A stretch of 64,000 nucleotides of DNA from Pseudomonas sp. GOM7. Its GTDB lineage: Bacteria; Pseudomonadota; Gammaproteobacteria; Pseudomonadales; Pseudomonadaceae. Below, in pieces: positions 51,502 to 60,950 of the stretch. A model generated the notes under the pieces. It was not told the origin of the DNA, made no database searches, and saw only the letters and a list, made by a program, of their open reading frames with translations. How positions within the stretch are numbered: position 1 is the stretch's first letter; the number at the start of each line of letters is the position of its first letter. The position numbers and the translations under genes are program-made. The stretch is taken from positions 5,360,935-5,424,934 of the forward strand of contig NZ_CP113519.1 in assembly GCF_026723825.1 (NCBI RefSeq). Reading direction: 5' to 3'.

Positions 51502-52038
51502 TCAAGATTTCAATGCTTCGGCCAGTTTCGCGAGCTTGCCGCGAACAGAGCCATCGATTACCAGGTCGCCGGCGCGGATCAGTACACCACCGATCAGGGT
51601 GGCATCTTCCGCGGCGTGCAGACGCACTTCTCGGCCGAGCCGTGCACTGAGAACCTTGGCGAGTTTGTCTTGCTGTTCATCGCTCAATGCGAAGGCACTG
51701 GTGACATCCACGTCGATCGACTTCTCCTGCTCGGCCTTGTACAGCTCGAACAGGGCGAAGATGTCCGGCAACAGGGCCAGACGATCGTTCTCGGCGATAA
51801 CGCGGATGAAGTTCTGTGCCTGGGCGTCGAACTTGTCACCACACACCTCGTTGAAGGTGGTGGCCTTTTCTGTACTCGTCAGACGCGGGGCCTTGAGCAC
51901 GCGCTGCATGGTGTCGTCGAGCGACACTGCCGCAGCCAGGCCGAGCATGGCTGACCAATTGGCCAGTTGCTGGTGGGCCTGGGCGTGCTCGAAGGCAGCC
52001 TTAGCGTAAGGTCGGGCCAGCGTGGTCAGTTCTGCCAT
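51502..52038 (-). CDS. atpH: F-type ATP synthase delta subunit
   Basis: 178 residues, with LARPYAKAAFEHAQAH at the N terminus and the C-terminal LIGGVLIRAGDLVIDGSVRG signature. It joins F1 to the peripheral stalk made by the b subunits. Standard length and place. Confidence 0.98.
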   Translation of the reverse strand: MAELTTLARPYAKAAFEHAQAHQQLANWSAMLGLAAAVSLDDTMQRVLKAPRLTSTEKATTFNEVCGDKFDAQAQNFIRVIAENDRLALLPDIFALFELYKAEQEKSIDVDVTSAFALSDEQQDKLAKVLSARLGREVRLHAAEDATLIGGVLIRAGDLVIDGSVRGKLAKLAEALKS

Positions 52039-52052
52039 GATCGCGCCCTCGC

Positions 52053-52523
52053 TTAAATTTCGGCTGCCAGTTTGTTAACCAGCTCCGCATGCGCGTTTTG
52101 GTCGATGGATGCGCCCAGGATCTTCTCCGCACCGCTGACTGCCAGGCTACCCACTTGGGCACGCAGGGCGTCCTTGATGCTGTTGATTTCCTGTTCGATC
52201 TCGGCCTGAGCCTGAGCCTTCACGCGGTCAGCTTCGACACGGGCCTGATCACGGGCTTCGTCGACGATCTGAGCAGCACGCTTATTGGCTTGCTCGATGA
52301 TTTCGGCAGCCTGCCCTTTGGCTTCGCGCAGTTGCTGGGCCACTTTCTCGTGGGCCAGCTCCAGATCACGAGCCGCGCGGTTGGCAGCGTCCAAGCCGTC
52401 TGCGATCTTCTTCTGACGTTCCTGCAGAGCCGTAATGACCGGAGGCCACACGTACTTCATGCAGAACAGCACGAAGATGAAGAAGGCAACGGACTGGCCT
52501 ATCAGGGTTGCATTAATGTTCAC
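52053..52523 (-). CDS. atpF: F-type ATP synthase b subunit
   Basis: 156 residues: one N-terminal membrane helix (IGQSVAFFIFVLFCMKYVW) followed by a long charged coiled coil (ANKRAAQIVDEARDQARVEA). It forms the peripheral stalk anchoring F1 to FO. Fifteen bases upstream of atpH. Confidence 0.98.
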   Translation of the reverse strand: MNINATLIGQSVAFFIFVLFCMKYVWPPVITALQERQKKIADGLDAANRAARDLELAHEKVAQQLREAKGQAAEIIEQANKRAAQIVDEARDQARVEADRVKAQAQAEIEQEINSIKDALRAQVGSLAVSGAEKILGASIDQNAHAELVNKLAAEI

Positions 52524-52579
52524 GCCAACACCTCGCTCGTTCGTTGTCCGTCACACCAATTCACTCGAAAACGAGTGAA

Positions 52580-52837
52580 TCAGCCTGCGATTTGACCAAC
52601 GAAGGGGTTCGCGAAGGTGAAGAACAGTGCGATACCAACACCGATCATGGTCACGGCGTCCAGCAGACCGGCGACGATGAACATCTTGACCTGCAGCATG
52701 GGAACCATTTCCGGTTGACGCGCAGCGCCTTCCAGGAACTTGCCACCCAGCAGACCGAAACCGATGGCGGTACCCAGGGCACCCAGGCCGATCAGCAGTG
52801 CAACGGCGATAGCGGTCAAACCAACTACAGTTTCCAT
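52580..52837 (-). CDS. atpE: F-type ATP synthase c subunit
   Basis: 85 residues, two hydrophobic helices. The hairpin loop holds ARQPEM and the proton-binding Asp is in [13 protein letters not shown]. The proteins form the rotating membrane ring. The gap to atpB (152 bp) is the longest in the operon, and the high-copy subunit has its own ribosome site (GGGAGGA upstream). Confidence 0.98.
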
Positions 52838-52989
52838 TTTTCCTCCCGACTTACAGTCGTATTGGTTAGGTTTTTGTTGAAGCGGTAAAGCGAAATCGTT
52901 TGTTTACAACATCCTTCATGCCCACAGGCAGTGAAGGTTTGTCCTGGCCGGCACCGCCTGAGCGGTACCGAGGAACCTCACAGACAGCC

Positions 52990-53856
52990 TTAGTGGCTGT
53001 CTTCGTGCGCCATCGAGAGATAGACGATGGTCAGCATCATGAAGATGAATGCCTGCAGCACGATGATCAGGATGTGGAAGATGGCCCAGGCTAGCTGCAG
53101 CACACCGCCCAGACCGCCCAACAGCAGACCGCCGCTGTACATGATGGCGATCAGGATGAAGATCAGCTCGCCGGCATACAGGTTGCCGAACAGTCGCAGT
53201 GCCAGGGAAACCGGTTTGGCGATCAGGGTGACGAACTCGAGCAGGAAGTTCACCGGAACCAACAGGATCTTCACGGCGATGTTGTTCGAGCTGAACGGAT
53301 GCAGGGTCAGTTCGCCGAGGAAGCCGCCAACACCCTTGACCTTGATGCTGTAGAACAGGATCAGAGCGAATACCGACAGGGCCAGGCCCAGAGTGGCGTT
53401 CGGGTCGGTGGTTGGTACCACGCGGAAATACAGGTGCGGGTCGCCCATGATGGTGGCAGCCAGCATCGGCAGCCAGTCAACTGGCAGCAGGTCCATGAAG
53501 TTCATCAGGAAGACCCAGACGAAGATGGTCAGGGCCAGCGGAGCGATCAGCGGGTTACGCCCGTGGAAAGTGTCCTTGACGCTGCCATCGACGAACTCGA
53601 CCAGCACTTCGACGAAGTTCTGCAGGCCACCCGGCTGGTCGGAAGTCGCTTTGCGCGCCGCCAGACGGAACAGAAGGATGAAGATCAGGCCGAGAACCAC
53701 CGACACCGCCAGGGTGTCTACGTGGAAGGCCCAGAAGCCCATTTCTTTGGCTTCCTGTGCGGTGTGGGCGAAACTCCAGCCATTCACCGGATGCTGACCA
53801 TAGGTCAGGTTCGTCAGGTGGTGCTGGATGTAACCCGAAGCGGTATCTGCTGCCAT
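52990..53856 (-). CDS. atpB: F-type ATP synthase a subunit
   Basis: 288 residues from ATG 53856; upstream in-frame codons belong to the atpI end. It has about six membrane helices, with the essential Arg in KPVSLALRLFGNLYAGELIF. It forms the proton half-channels against the c ring. An extended N terminus (ASGYIQHHLTNLTYGQHPV) is typical of pseudomonads. Confidence 0.97.
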   Translation of the reverse strand: MAADTASGYIQHHLTNLTYGQHPVNGWSFAHTAQEAKEMGFWAFHVDTLAVSVVLGLIFILLFRLAARKATSDQPGGLQNFVEVLVEFVDGSVKDTFHGRNPLIAPLALTIFVWVFLMNFMDLLPVDWLPMLAATIMGDPHLYFRVVPTTDPNATLGLALSVFALILFYSIKVKGVGGFLGELTLHPFSSNNIAVKILLVPVNFLLEFVTLIAKPVSLALRLFGNLYAGELIFILIAIMYSGGLLLGGLGGVLQLAWAIFHILIIVLQAFIFMMLTIVYLSMAHEDSH

Positions 53857-53873
53857 TATTTGCCCCGAACGCT

Positions 53874-54281
53874 TTAAGGTCTTGAAAATTTCGTTATCAG
53901 CAGCGGTGCGAACCAGCTGACCATCAGGGTCAACAGGTAGACACCGAACAACATCGGTGCCTCCAGCGGTTTCACACCCGCAAACGCCAGTGCAAAGAGC
54001 ACGAACGTCAGAATCAGTTTTCCTGCCTCGCCCGCATAAAAAGAACGGACGATTTCCCGCGCTGCCCGCGCTCCACTGAATCGGAACGCCTTGTGGGCGA
54101 AATACAGATTCGGCAACCAGGCGATCAGTCCGCCCAACAACGCCGAGTATCCGGCGACGCTTCCACGCCATTGCCAGCACACCGCAGCGGCCAGCAGCAG
54201 GACGATGAGTTGGGCCACCAGCACCGGAAAGACCGGTAGACGATGGAAGGGCAGGCGCTTTGGCATGCGGCGTTCCATCAA
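53874..54281 (-). CDS. atpI: ATP synthase protein I
   Basis: 135 residues, four hydrophobic stretches and a basic N terminus (MMERRMPKRLPFHRLP). AtpI is the first, weakly conserved gene of atp operons and helps c-ring assembly. A second Met in position two is an equally good start. It heads the operon, 156 bp from parB. Confidence 0.93.
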   Translation of the reverse strand: MMERRMPKRLPFHRLPVFPVLVAQLIVLLLAAAVCWQWRGSVAGYSALLGGLIAWLPNLYFAHKAFRFSGARAAREIVRSFYAGEAGKLILTFVLFALAFAGVKPLEAPMLFGVYLLTLMVSWFAPLLITKFSRP

Positions 54282-54317
54282 CGGATGTCCTCGTCTATCG
54301 ACCGCTTTAAATCAATG

Positions 54318-54340
54318 AATTGGCATAAAAAGTGCCAACA
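54318..54340 (-). promoter_or_regulatory. Dyad TTGGCA/TGCCAA before the atp operon, possible -24/-12
   Basis: On the minus strand TTGGCACTTTTTATGCCAA combines a 6-bp dyad with the spacing GG-N10-GC of sigma54 promoters (GG 54336-54335, GC 54324-54323). It lies about 40-55 bp before atpI. It could equally be an inverted repeat near a normal sigma70 promoter. A G5/C5 hairpin lies at 54360-54376 after parB. Confidence 0.35.
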
Positions 54341-54437
54341 AAATTGCGCGCAGAGTATAGGGGGCCTATCCCCCCCATTCAACCGTCGGGTAGTGTTTTC
54401 CGACCGTGCGCTACAAGACCAGATGTGGCGAATTGTT

Positions 54438-55307
54438 TCAGCGGATATGAGCGAGAACGCCCTGCAATTCATCGAGGGAGTTGTAGCGAATGACCAACTG
54501 GCCCTTGCCCTTGGCCCCGTGTTTTATCTGCACTGGCGAGCCCAGACGCTCTGCCAGGCGCTCTTCGAGGCGGCTGATGTCCGGGTCGGGCTTGGCCTTG
54601 GTCGGGGCCGGTTTGGCACTCAGCCACTGGCGCACCAGGGCTTCGGTCTGACGCACGGTGAGGCCACGTGCGACAACATGTCGCGCGGCCTCGACCTGCT
54701 GTTCGAGGGGTAAACCGAGCAAGGCACGGGCATGGCCCATCTCCAGATCGCCATGGGCGAGCAGGGTCTTGATCTCCTCCGGCAGGGCGATCAGGCGCAG
54801 CAGGTTGGTGATGGTGACGCGGGACTTGCCGACGGCATCGGCGACCTGCTGCTGGGTCAGCTCGAACTCTTGCTGCAGTCGCTGCAGGGCGACGGCTTCC
54901 TCGATGGGGTTGAGATCCTCGCGCTGGATGTTCTCGATCAGCGCCATGGCGATGGCGGCTTCGTCCGGCAGTTCACGCACCATGGCCGGGATCTTGTCCT
55001 GGCCGGCCAGTTGGCTGGCCCGCCAGCGCCGCTCACCGGCGACGATCTCGAAGCGGCCGCCACCGATGGGGCGCAGCACGATGGGCTGCATCACGCCCTG
55101 GGCGCGGATGGAAGCAGCGAGTTCTTCCAGGGCGGTCTGATCCATGTCGCGGCGCGGCTGATACTTGCCGCGCTGGATCAGCTCCAATGGCACGTATTGC
55201 AGCTCACGGGTGTCGACCTGGGCGGCCTCTTCCTGCAATGTGCTGACGGTATTGCCGCCAAGCAGGGCGTCCAGGCCTCGGCCCAGACCTCGTTTCTTCG
55301 CAGCCAT
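54438..55307 (-). CDS. parB: Chromosome partitioning protein ParB
   Basis: 289 residues from ATG 55307. The N terminus KKRGLGRGLDALLGG binds ParA; the CTP/parS-clamp box is GERRWRASQLAG; NIQREDLNPIEEA and a helix-turn-helix with GKSRVTITNLLRLI follow; a C-terminal dimerisation domain ends the protein. It binds parS sites and spreads along DNA to organise the origin region. A candidate site lies 17 kb away in cobW. Eleven bases separate it from parA. Confidence 0.98.
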   Translation of the reverse strand: MAAKKRGLGRGLDALLGGNTVSTLQEEAAQVDTRELQYVPLELIQRGKYQPRRDMDQTALEELAASIRAQGVMQPIVLRPIGGGRFEIVAGERRWRASQLAGQDKIPAMVRELPDEAAIAMALIENIQREDLNPIEEAVALQRLQQEFELTQQQVADAVGKSRVTITNLLRLIALPEEIKTLLAHGDLEMGHARALLGLPLEQQVEAARHVVARGLTVRQTEALVRQWLSAKPAPTKAKPDPDISRLEERLAERLGSPVQIKHGAKGKGQLVIRYNSLDELQGVLAHIR

Positions 55308-55318
55308 GCGGATGTTCC

Positions 55319-56107
55319 TTAAGCGGTAGCGGTTTTCGCGGCGGCGCGCTGACGGCGCACCAGCTCGCCGGCCAAGGCCAGGTAGGCGATGGCCCCACGG
55401 GATTGTTTGTCGTAGACCAGCGCCGGCATGCCGAAGCTCGGCGCTTCGGCCAGGCGCACGTTGCGCGGGATTACGGCGTCGTACAGCTTGTCGCCGAAGT
55501 GTTCCTTGAGCTGGGCACTGACATCGTTGGTCAGGCTGATGCGCGGGTCGTACATGGTACGCAGCAGGCCTTCGATCTGCAGCTTGGGATTGAGCAACTG
55601 GGCGATGCGCTGGATGCTGTTGACCAGGTCGGAAAGGCCTTCGAGCGCGTAGTACTCGCACTGCATGGGGATGATCACGCCATCGGCGGCTACCAGAGCG
55701 TTGATGGTCAGCATGCTCAGTGAAGGCGGGCAGTCGATGAGGATGTAGTCGTAGTTCTCGCGGATCGGCGCCAGGGCGTAACGCAGGCGGCTTTCCTTCA
55801 TTTTCATTTCCAGCAGGGCGACTTCGGCGGCGGTAAGGTCGCGGTTGGCCGGCAGCAACTGGTAGCCGCCATGCTCGGAGAACTGCATGGCCTGGCTCAG
55901 GTCGCATTCGCCGATCAACACGTCATAGATCGAGTGCTCCAGGGCATGCTTGTCGATGCCGCTGCCCATCGTGGCGTTGCCCTGTGGGTCGAGGTCGATC
56001 AGCAGCACGCGGCGCTTGGTCGCCACCAGTGAAGCAGCCAGGTTGATGCACGTCGTGGTTTTGCCCACGCCGCCTTTCTGATTGGCGACCGCGAATACCT
56101 TGGCCAT
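55319..56107 (-). CDS. parA: Chromosome partitioning ATPase ParA (Soj)
   Basis: 262 residues from ATG 56107. The deviant Walker A is KGGVGKTTTCINLAASL, and DLDPQGNATMGSGID and IDCPPSLSMLTINAL follow. It binds DNA nonspecifically as an ATP dimer and moves ParB-parS complexes to the cell quarters or poles. Last but one gene in the mnmG-rsmG-parA-parB run, 11 bp from rsmG. Confidence 0.98.
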   Translation of the reverse strand: MAKVFAVANQKGGVGKTTTCINLAASLVATKRRVLLIDLDPQGNATMGSGIDKHALEHSIYDVLIGECDLSQAMQFSEHGGYQLLPANRDLTAAEVALLEMKMKESRLRYALAPIRENYDYILIDCPPSLSMLTINALVAADGVIIPMQCEYYALEGLSDLVNSIQRIAQLLNPKLQIEGLLRTMYDPRISLTNDVSAQLKEHFGDKLYDAVIPRNVRLAEAPSFGMPALVYDKQSRGAIAYLALAGELVRRQRAAAKTATA

Positions 56108-56118
56108 CTTCTTTCCCC

Positions 56119-56763
56119 CTAGACCGAGCGACGCAGTATCAACAGATGGCGTTGGCCTTGGCAACCGGGAACCCGCAATACATGCGTGGCACTGAGACGG
56201 AAGTCCGCCGGCAGGGCCTGCAGCTCGTCATCCGGGTGCACGCCCTTCATCGCCAGCCAGTGAGTGTCGGCGCTGCCGAGGTGGCGCGTCCAGTCGCTGA
56301 AATCTTGCAGGCTGCTGAAGGCGCGCGAGCTGATGCCGTCGAACGGTCGCTCGGGGCGATAGGCTTCGACCCGGCTGTGAACAACTTCGAGATTGGTCAG
56401 TTTCAGCTCCAGCTTCACCTGCACCAGAAAGCGGGTCTTCTTGCCGTTGGAATCGAGCAGGGTGAAATGGCGCTCGGGGAACATGATCGCCAGCGGAATG
56501 CCAGGCATGCCGCCACCGCTACCGACGTCCAGCCAGTTGTCCCCACGCTCGGCGACGAAGGGCACCACCGACAGGCTGTCGAGCAGATGGCGCGACACCA
56601 TCTCGTCGGGGTCGCGCACGGCGGTGAGGTTGTAGGCCTTGTTCCACTTGATCAGCAGACCCAGGTAGGCGAGCAGTTGTTCCTGCTGCTGGGCGCTGAG
56701 CTCTATACCGAGTTCGCGGGCACCCTGCAGCAATTCTTCGGCGTGACGCTGGCTGACCGACAT
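56119..56763 (-). CDS. rsmG: 16S rRNA (guanine527-N7)-methyltransferase
   Basis: 214 residues. WLDVGSGGGMPGIPLAIMFP is the S-adenosylmethionine site, and KWNKAYNLTAVRDPDEMVSR is the family start. It methylates G527 of 16S rRNA; loss gives low-level streptomycin resistance. The start overlaps the mnmG stop by one base. Confidence 0.98.
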   Translation of the reverse strand: MSVSQRHAEELLQGARELGIELSAQQQEQLLAYLGLLIKWNKAYNLTAVRDPDEMVSRHLLDSLSVVPFVAERGDNWLDVGSGGGMPGIPLAIMFPERHFTLLDSNGKKTRFLVQVKLELKLTNLEVVHSRVEAYRPERPFDGISSRAFSSLQDFSDWTRHLGSADTHWLAMKGVHPDDELQALPADFRLSATHVLRVPGCQGQRHLLILRRSV

Positions 56764-58655
56764 CAGGCGCTCTGCTCCAGCTTCTGCCCGGCGCTACGCT
56801 TCTTCAGATGAATCAGCAACAGGGAAATTGCCGCTGGCGTGACGCCGGGGATACGTCCGGCCTGGCCGAGGGTGGCCGGGCGGGTGTTGCCCAGCTTGAA
56901 CTGGATTTCCTTGGACAGGCCGGAAATGGCCGCGTAGTCCAGATCATCCGGCAGCTTGGTGTCCTCACTGGCCCGTAGCTTGGCGATCTCGTCCTGCTGA
57001 CGGTCGATGTAGCCGGCGTACTTGGTCTTGATCTCTACCTGCTCGGCCACCTGGTTATCCACAGGTGGGGCCTCGGTCACTTCGGCCAGAGTGGCATAGT
57101 CGATCTCCGGACGAGCCAGCAGATTGAGCAGGTTGTATTCATGGGCCAGCGGCGTGCCGAAGCGCGCGGCGATGGCATCGCCCTGCGACGTGCCCGGACG
57201 CACCCAAGTGCTCTTCAGGCGCTGTTCTTCCTGCACGATACCTTCGCGCTTGGCCTCGAATGCCGCCCAACGCTCGTCGTCCACCAGGCCCAGCTCGCGG
57301 CCCTTCTCGGTCAGGCGCAGGTCGGCATTGTCCTCGCGCAGGATCAGCCGGTATTCGGCTCGCGAAGTGAACATGCGGTACGGCTCTTGGGTGCCCAGGG
57401 TGATCAGGTCGTCCACCAGCACGCCGATGTAGGCCTCGTCGCGACGCGGGCACCAGGCCTCCTTGCCCTGGGCGCGCAGGGCGGCGTTGCAGCCGGCCAG
57501 CAGGCCTTGGGCACCGGCTTCTTCGTAGCCGGTGGTACCGTTGATCTGCCCGGCGAAGAACAGCCCGCCGATGACCTTGGTTTCCAGGCTGTACTTGAGG
57601 TCGCGCGGGTCGAAGTAGTCGTACTCGATGGCGTAGCCCGGGCGCATGATATGCGCGTTCTCCATGCCACGAATGCTGCGCACCATCTGTAGCTGCACGT
57701 CGAAAGGCAGCGAGGTGGAGATGCCGTTGGGGTACAGCTCGTGGGTGGTCAGGCCTTCCGGCTCGATGAACACCTGGTGGCTGTCCTTGTCGGCGAAACG
57801 ATGGATCTTGTCCTCGATCGATGGGCAGTAACGCGGGCCGACGCCTTCGATCATCCCCGAGTACATCGGCGACCGGTCGAGATTGGCGGCGATGATCTCG
57901 TGGGTACGGGCGTTGGTGTGGGTGATCCAGCAACTGATCTGCTGCGGCTGGTGCTCACGCTTGCCGAGGAAGGACATCAGCGGCGTAGGTGTATCTCCCG
58001 GTTGCTCGGTCATCACCGAGAAATCCACGGAGCGGCCATCGATACGCGGCGGGGTGCCGGTCTTCAGCCGGCCAACGCGCAGCGGCAGCTCGCGCAGGCG
58101 GTGCGCCAGGGCGATGGAAGGTGGATCACCGGCACGACCACCGGAGTAGTTCTGCAGGCCGATGTGGATAAGTCCACCGAGGAAGGTGCCTGTGGTCAAC
58201 ACCACGGAATCCGCATGGAATCTGAGCCCCATCTGGGTGACCACGCCTTTGACCTGGGCGTTTTCCACAATCAGGTCATCGGCTGCCTGTTGAAAAATCC
58301 ACAGGTTGGCCTGGTTTTCCAGAATCTCGCGCACCGCAGCCTTGTACAGCACACGGTCGGCCTGCGCACGAGTGGCCCGCACGGCCGGGCCTTTGCGGCT
58401 GTTGAGAGTGCGGAACTGGATACCGCCCTTGTCGGTGGCAGTGGCCATGGCGCCGCCGAGGGCATCGATTTCCTTGACCAGATGGCTCTTGCCGATCCCA
58501 CCGATGGCCGGGTTGCAGCTCATCTGCCCGAGGGTCTCGACATTGTGGGTAAGCAGCAGGGTCTTCACGCCCATGCGTGCTGCAGCCAGGGCTGCCTCGG
58601 TACCGGCATGACCGCCGCCGATCACGATCACGTCAAAACGGGAAGGGAAATCCAC
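56763..58655 (-). CDS. mnmG: tRNA uridine-5-carboxymethylaminomethyl synthesis enzyme MnmG
   Basis: 630 residues from GTG 58655 (DFPSRFDVIVIGGGHAG), with GAGG upstream; family length is about 629. The FAD site GGGHAGTEAALAAARMG is at the start, with NPAIGGIGKSHLVKEIDALG, and a C-terminal helical domain contacts MnmE. With MnmE it modifies the wobble uridine of several tRNAs. Two perfect DnaA boxes (57055, 58163) fall inside. Confidence 0.98.
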   Translation of the reverse strand: MDFPSRFDVIVIGGGHAGTEAALAAARMGVKTLLLTHNVETLGQMSCNPAIGGIGKSHLVKEIDALGGAMATATDKGGIQFRTLNSRKGPAVRATRAQADRVLYKAAVREILENQANLWIFQQAADDLIVENAQVKGVVTQMGLRFHADSVVLTTGTFLGGLIHIGLQNYSGGRAGDPPSIALAHRLRELPLRVGRLKTGTPPRIDGRSVDFSVMTEQPGDTPTPLMSFLGKREHQPQQISCWITHTNARTHEIIAANLDRSPMYSGMIEGVGPRYCPSIEDKIHRFADKDSHQVFIEPEGLTTHELYPNGISTSLPFDVQLQMVRSIRGMENAHIMRPGYAIEYDYFDPRDLKYSLETKVIGGLFFAGQINGTTGYEEAGAQGLLAGCNAALRAQGKEAWCPRRDEAYIGVLVDDLITLGTQEPYRMFTSRAEYRLILREDNADLRLTEKGRELGLVDDERWAAFEAKREGIVQEEQRLKSTWVRPGTSQGDAIAARFGTPLAHEYNLLNLLARPEIDYATLAEVTEAPPVDNQVAEQVEIKTKYAGYIDRQQDEIAKLRASEDTKLPDDLDYAAISGLSKEIQFKLGNTRPATLGQAGRIPGVTPAAISLLLIHLKKRSAGQKLEQSA

Positions 58656-58819
58656 CACGCACCTCGTGCCTGTTGAGAAGGGGTCTGAAAGAAAGGCGAC
58701 AAGTATAGGGACTTCAGCCTCCTGAATGAAGCCTTCTGCACAAAAAATAGCCAATCGATCAGTGATTCCCGCCCTCCTGAACACCGTTACCTGATCACCC
58801 TTGCCTTGGGAAAAATGCG

Positions 58820-59090
58820 CTCAGGCTTATAAAGAATAGAAAGAGAGAATTTTTATAAAGCTTGTTCTTTATGTTTATGTATGGTGCAAGCCCTTTCTGT
58901 GGATAAACCTCTATAAGCCTTGCCATTGCTAGTGTACAGCCAATGATAAGCCTGTGCCGTTCCTGCTAGGTTCCACTGAGAAAGCTGCTGAACCACTGTG
59001 GATGGAAGTGCTGGTTACCCACAGGCTTGGTTACGCCCAGCTTTGTCAGCGGGTTATGGGCAGGGTTCAGGGGAGGTTTTCCACAGGGTT
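58820..59090. other. DnaA-box and AT-rich region between mnmG and mnmE (origin-like)
   Basis: An AT-rich block (about 58826-58885, with TTATAAAGAATAG and TTTTTATAAAGC) is followed by the perfect DnaA box TGTGGATAA at 58898-58906. Near-matches lie at 58997 (TGTGGATGG), 59015 (TTACCCACA) and 59077 (TTTTCCACA). The layout mirrors that of oriC at 63590-63994. Pseudomonads are reported to contain a second autonomously replicating segment in this neighbourhood. No gene is seen in 58656-59485, which also contains a REP pair at 59313. Confidence 0.55.
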
Positions 59091-59312
59091 TATTTGGAGC
59101 TGAATAACTCAACGAAATGTTTTCTGGGCACTAATCGACGTCAGTTCAGCACATGCTTGGATATCTTGCGGATTGCAAGAAGTGGGCAATCGTCACCCTC
59201 TTTTGGTGGCTGTGTCCGTTAGCGGGCCAAGCTCGGCTGCAAGGCTATGTCAGCCAACGGCGTACTGCACGGATGCAGGAGTCCCAAGCCGAATACGCCC
59301 TGGGCACGAGCG

Positions 59313-59383
59313 GTAGGAGCGGATTTATCCGCGATAGGTTGGGCACCGCAGACAGCAGGCATCGCGAATGAATTCGCTCCTAC
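59313..59383. repeat. REP-type inverted pair
   Basis: GTAGGAGCGGATTTATCCGC faces GCGAATGAATTCGCTCCTAC about 35 bases away, a classical Pseudomonas REP pair, in the mnmG-mnmE gap. Confidence 0.8.
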
Positions 59384-59485
59384 AGGGCGCTATGGATAAG
59401 CGTGCAGCATTGCGATGCCGGTCATACACAGCGGGAGAGGGGTGGGCTACAGCAGCTTACGGACGACAACCTCCTGCTTGCTGCA

Positions 59486-60853
59486 TCACTTGCCAATGCA
59501 GAAGCTGGAGAAGATACGCCCCAGCAGGTCGTCGCTGCTGAAGGCGCCAGTGATCTCGCCCAGGGCCTGTTGGGCCAGGCGCAGGTCTTCGGCCAACAGC
59601 TCGCCAGCGCCCATCAGGGTGAGCTGGTTGCGGCCGTGCTCGAGGAACTGCTCGGCCTGGTGCAGGGCCTCCAGGTGACGGCGGCGGGCGCTGAAACCGC
59701 TTTCTGCCGTCTGTTGATAACCCATGCAGGCTTTCAGGTGTTCGCGCAGCAGTTCCAGGCCCTCGGCAGACTTGGCCGACAGGCTGAGGGTGACGTGGCC
59801 ATCGGCGCTGGTTTCCAGTCCGACCGCCTCGCCGGACAGGTCGGCCTTGTTGCGGATCAGGGTGACCCGCGCAGGATCGGGGCGCTGTTCGAGGAATTCC
59901 GGCCACAGGGCGAAGGGATCGGCCGCTTCCGGCGCGGTGGAGTCCACCACCAGCAGCACGCGGTCGGCCTCGCCAATGGCCTTGAGCGCGCGCTCCACGC
60001 CAATGCGTTCCACCTGGTCGTCGGTGTCGCGCAGGCCGGCGGTGTCGACGACGTGCAGGGGCATGCCGTCTATGTGGATATGTTCGCGCAGTACGTCCCG
60101 GGTGGTGCCGGCGATATCGGTGACGATGGCCGCTTCGCGCCCGGCCAGGGCGTTGAGCAGGCTGGACTTGCCGGCATTGGGCCGGCCGGCGATCACCACG
60201 GTCATACCGTCGCGCAGCAGAGCGCCTTGGCCCGCTTCGCGCAGCACTGTGGATAACTCGGTGCGCACGCTGTCGAGCTGGCTCAGCACATGGCCATCGG
60301 CGAGAAAGTCGATCTCTTCCTCGGGGAAGTCGATGGCGGCCTCGACATAGATGCGTAGCTGGATCAGCGATTCGGTCAGCGCGTGCACGCGTTTGGAGAA
60401 CTCACCCTGCAGCGAGCGCAATGCATTGCGCGCGGCCTGTTCGGAGCTGGCTTCGATCAGGTCGGCGATGGCCTCGGCCTGGGCCAGGTCGAGCTTGTCG
60501 TTGAGGAAGGCGCGTTCGCTGAACTCGCCCGGCCGTGCCAGGCGCGCCCCTAGCTCCAGGCAGCGGCGTAGTAACAGGTCGAGCACCACCGGGCCGCCAT
60601 GGCCCTGCAGTTCCAGTACGTCTTCGCCAGTGAAGGAGTTGGGGCCTGGGAAATAGATGGCCAGACCTTCGTCCAGCGGCAGTTCTTGCTCGCCATGGAA
60701 CGGGCCGTGGTGGGCGAAGCGAGGTTTCAGCTCACGCTTGCAGATGGCCTGAGCCAGTTGCCCGGCCAGCGGCCCGGACACGCGCACGATACCCACGCCA
60801 CCACGGCCCTGGGCGGTGGCAACGGCGGCGATGGTGTCTCGGGCGTGATGCAT
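59486..60853 (-). CDS. mnmE: tRNA modification GTPase MnmE
   Basis: 455 residues. The N-terminal tetrahydrofolate-binding domain starts DTIAAVATAQGRGGVGIVRV; the inserted G domain has GRPNAGKSSLLNAL, DIAGTTRDV and NKADL; the C terminus is FCIGK, whose Cys is conserved. With MnmG it makes the cmnm5 modification of wobble uridines. A perfect DnaA box lies at 60248. Confidence 0.98.
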   Translation of the reverse strand: MHHARDTIAAVATAQGRGGVGIVRVSGPLAGQLAQAICKRELKPRFAHHGPFHGEQELPLDEGLAIYFPGPNSFTGEDVLELQGHGGPVVLDLLLRRCLELGARLARPGEFSERAFLNDKLDLAQAEAIADLIEASSEQAARNALRSLQGEFSKRVHALTESLIQLRIYVEAAIDFPEEEIDFLADGHVLSQLDSVRTELSTVLREAGQGALLRDGMTVVIAGRPNAGKSSLLNALAGREAAIVTDIAGTTRDVLREHIHIDGMPLHVVDTAGLRDTDDQVERIGVERALKAIGEADRVLLVVDSTAPEAADPFALWPEFLEQRPDPARVTLIRNKADLSGEAVGLETSADGHVTLSLSAKSAEGLELLREHLKACMGYQQTAESGFSARRRHLEALHQAEQFLEHGRNQLTLMGAGELLAEDLRLAQQALGEITGAFSSDDLLGRIFSSFCIGK

Positions 60854-60900
60854 GGCGTTCTACTCGTTGCTGGTGGCGGTTGTAGGAGATTCGGATAGCA

Positions 60901-60924
60901 AAACGCCCCAATCATGGGGCGTTT
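60901..60924. terminator. Hairpin between yidC and mnmE
   Basis: AAACGCCCC / GGGGCGTTT with a six-base loop. Read on the minus strand it is followed by TTGCTAT, only a weak T-tract, so termination after yidC is probable but perhaps partial. Confidence 0.65.
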
Positions 60925-60950
60925 GCTCGAGGCTTGGAAGCGCTGGCGAA

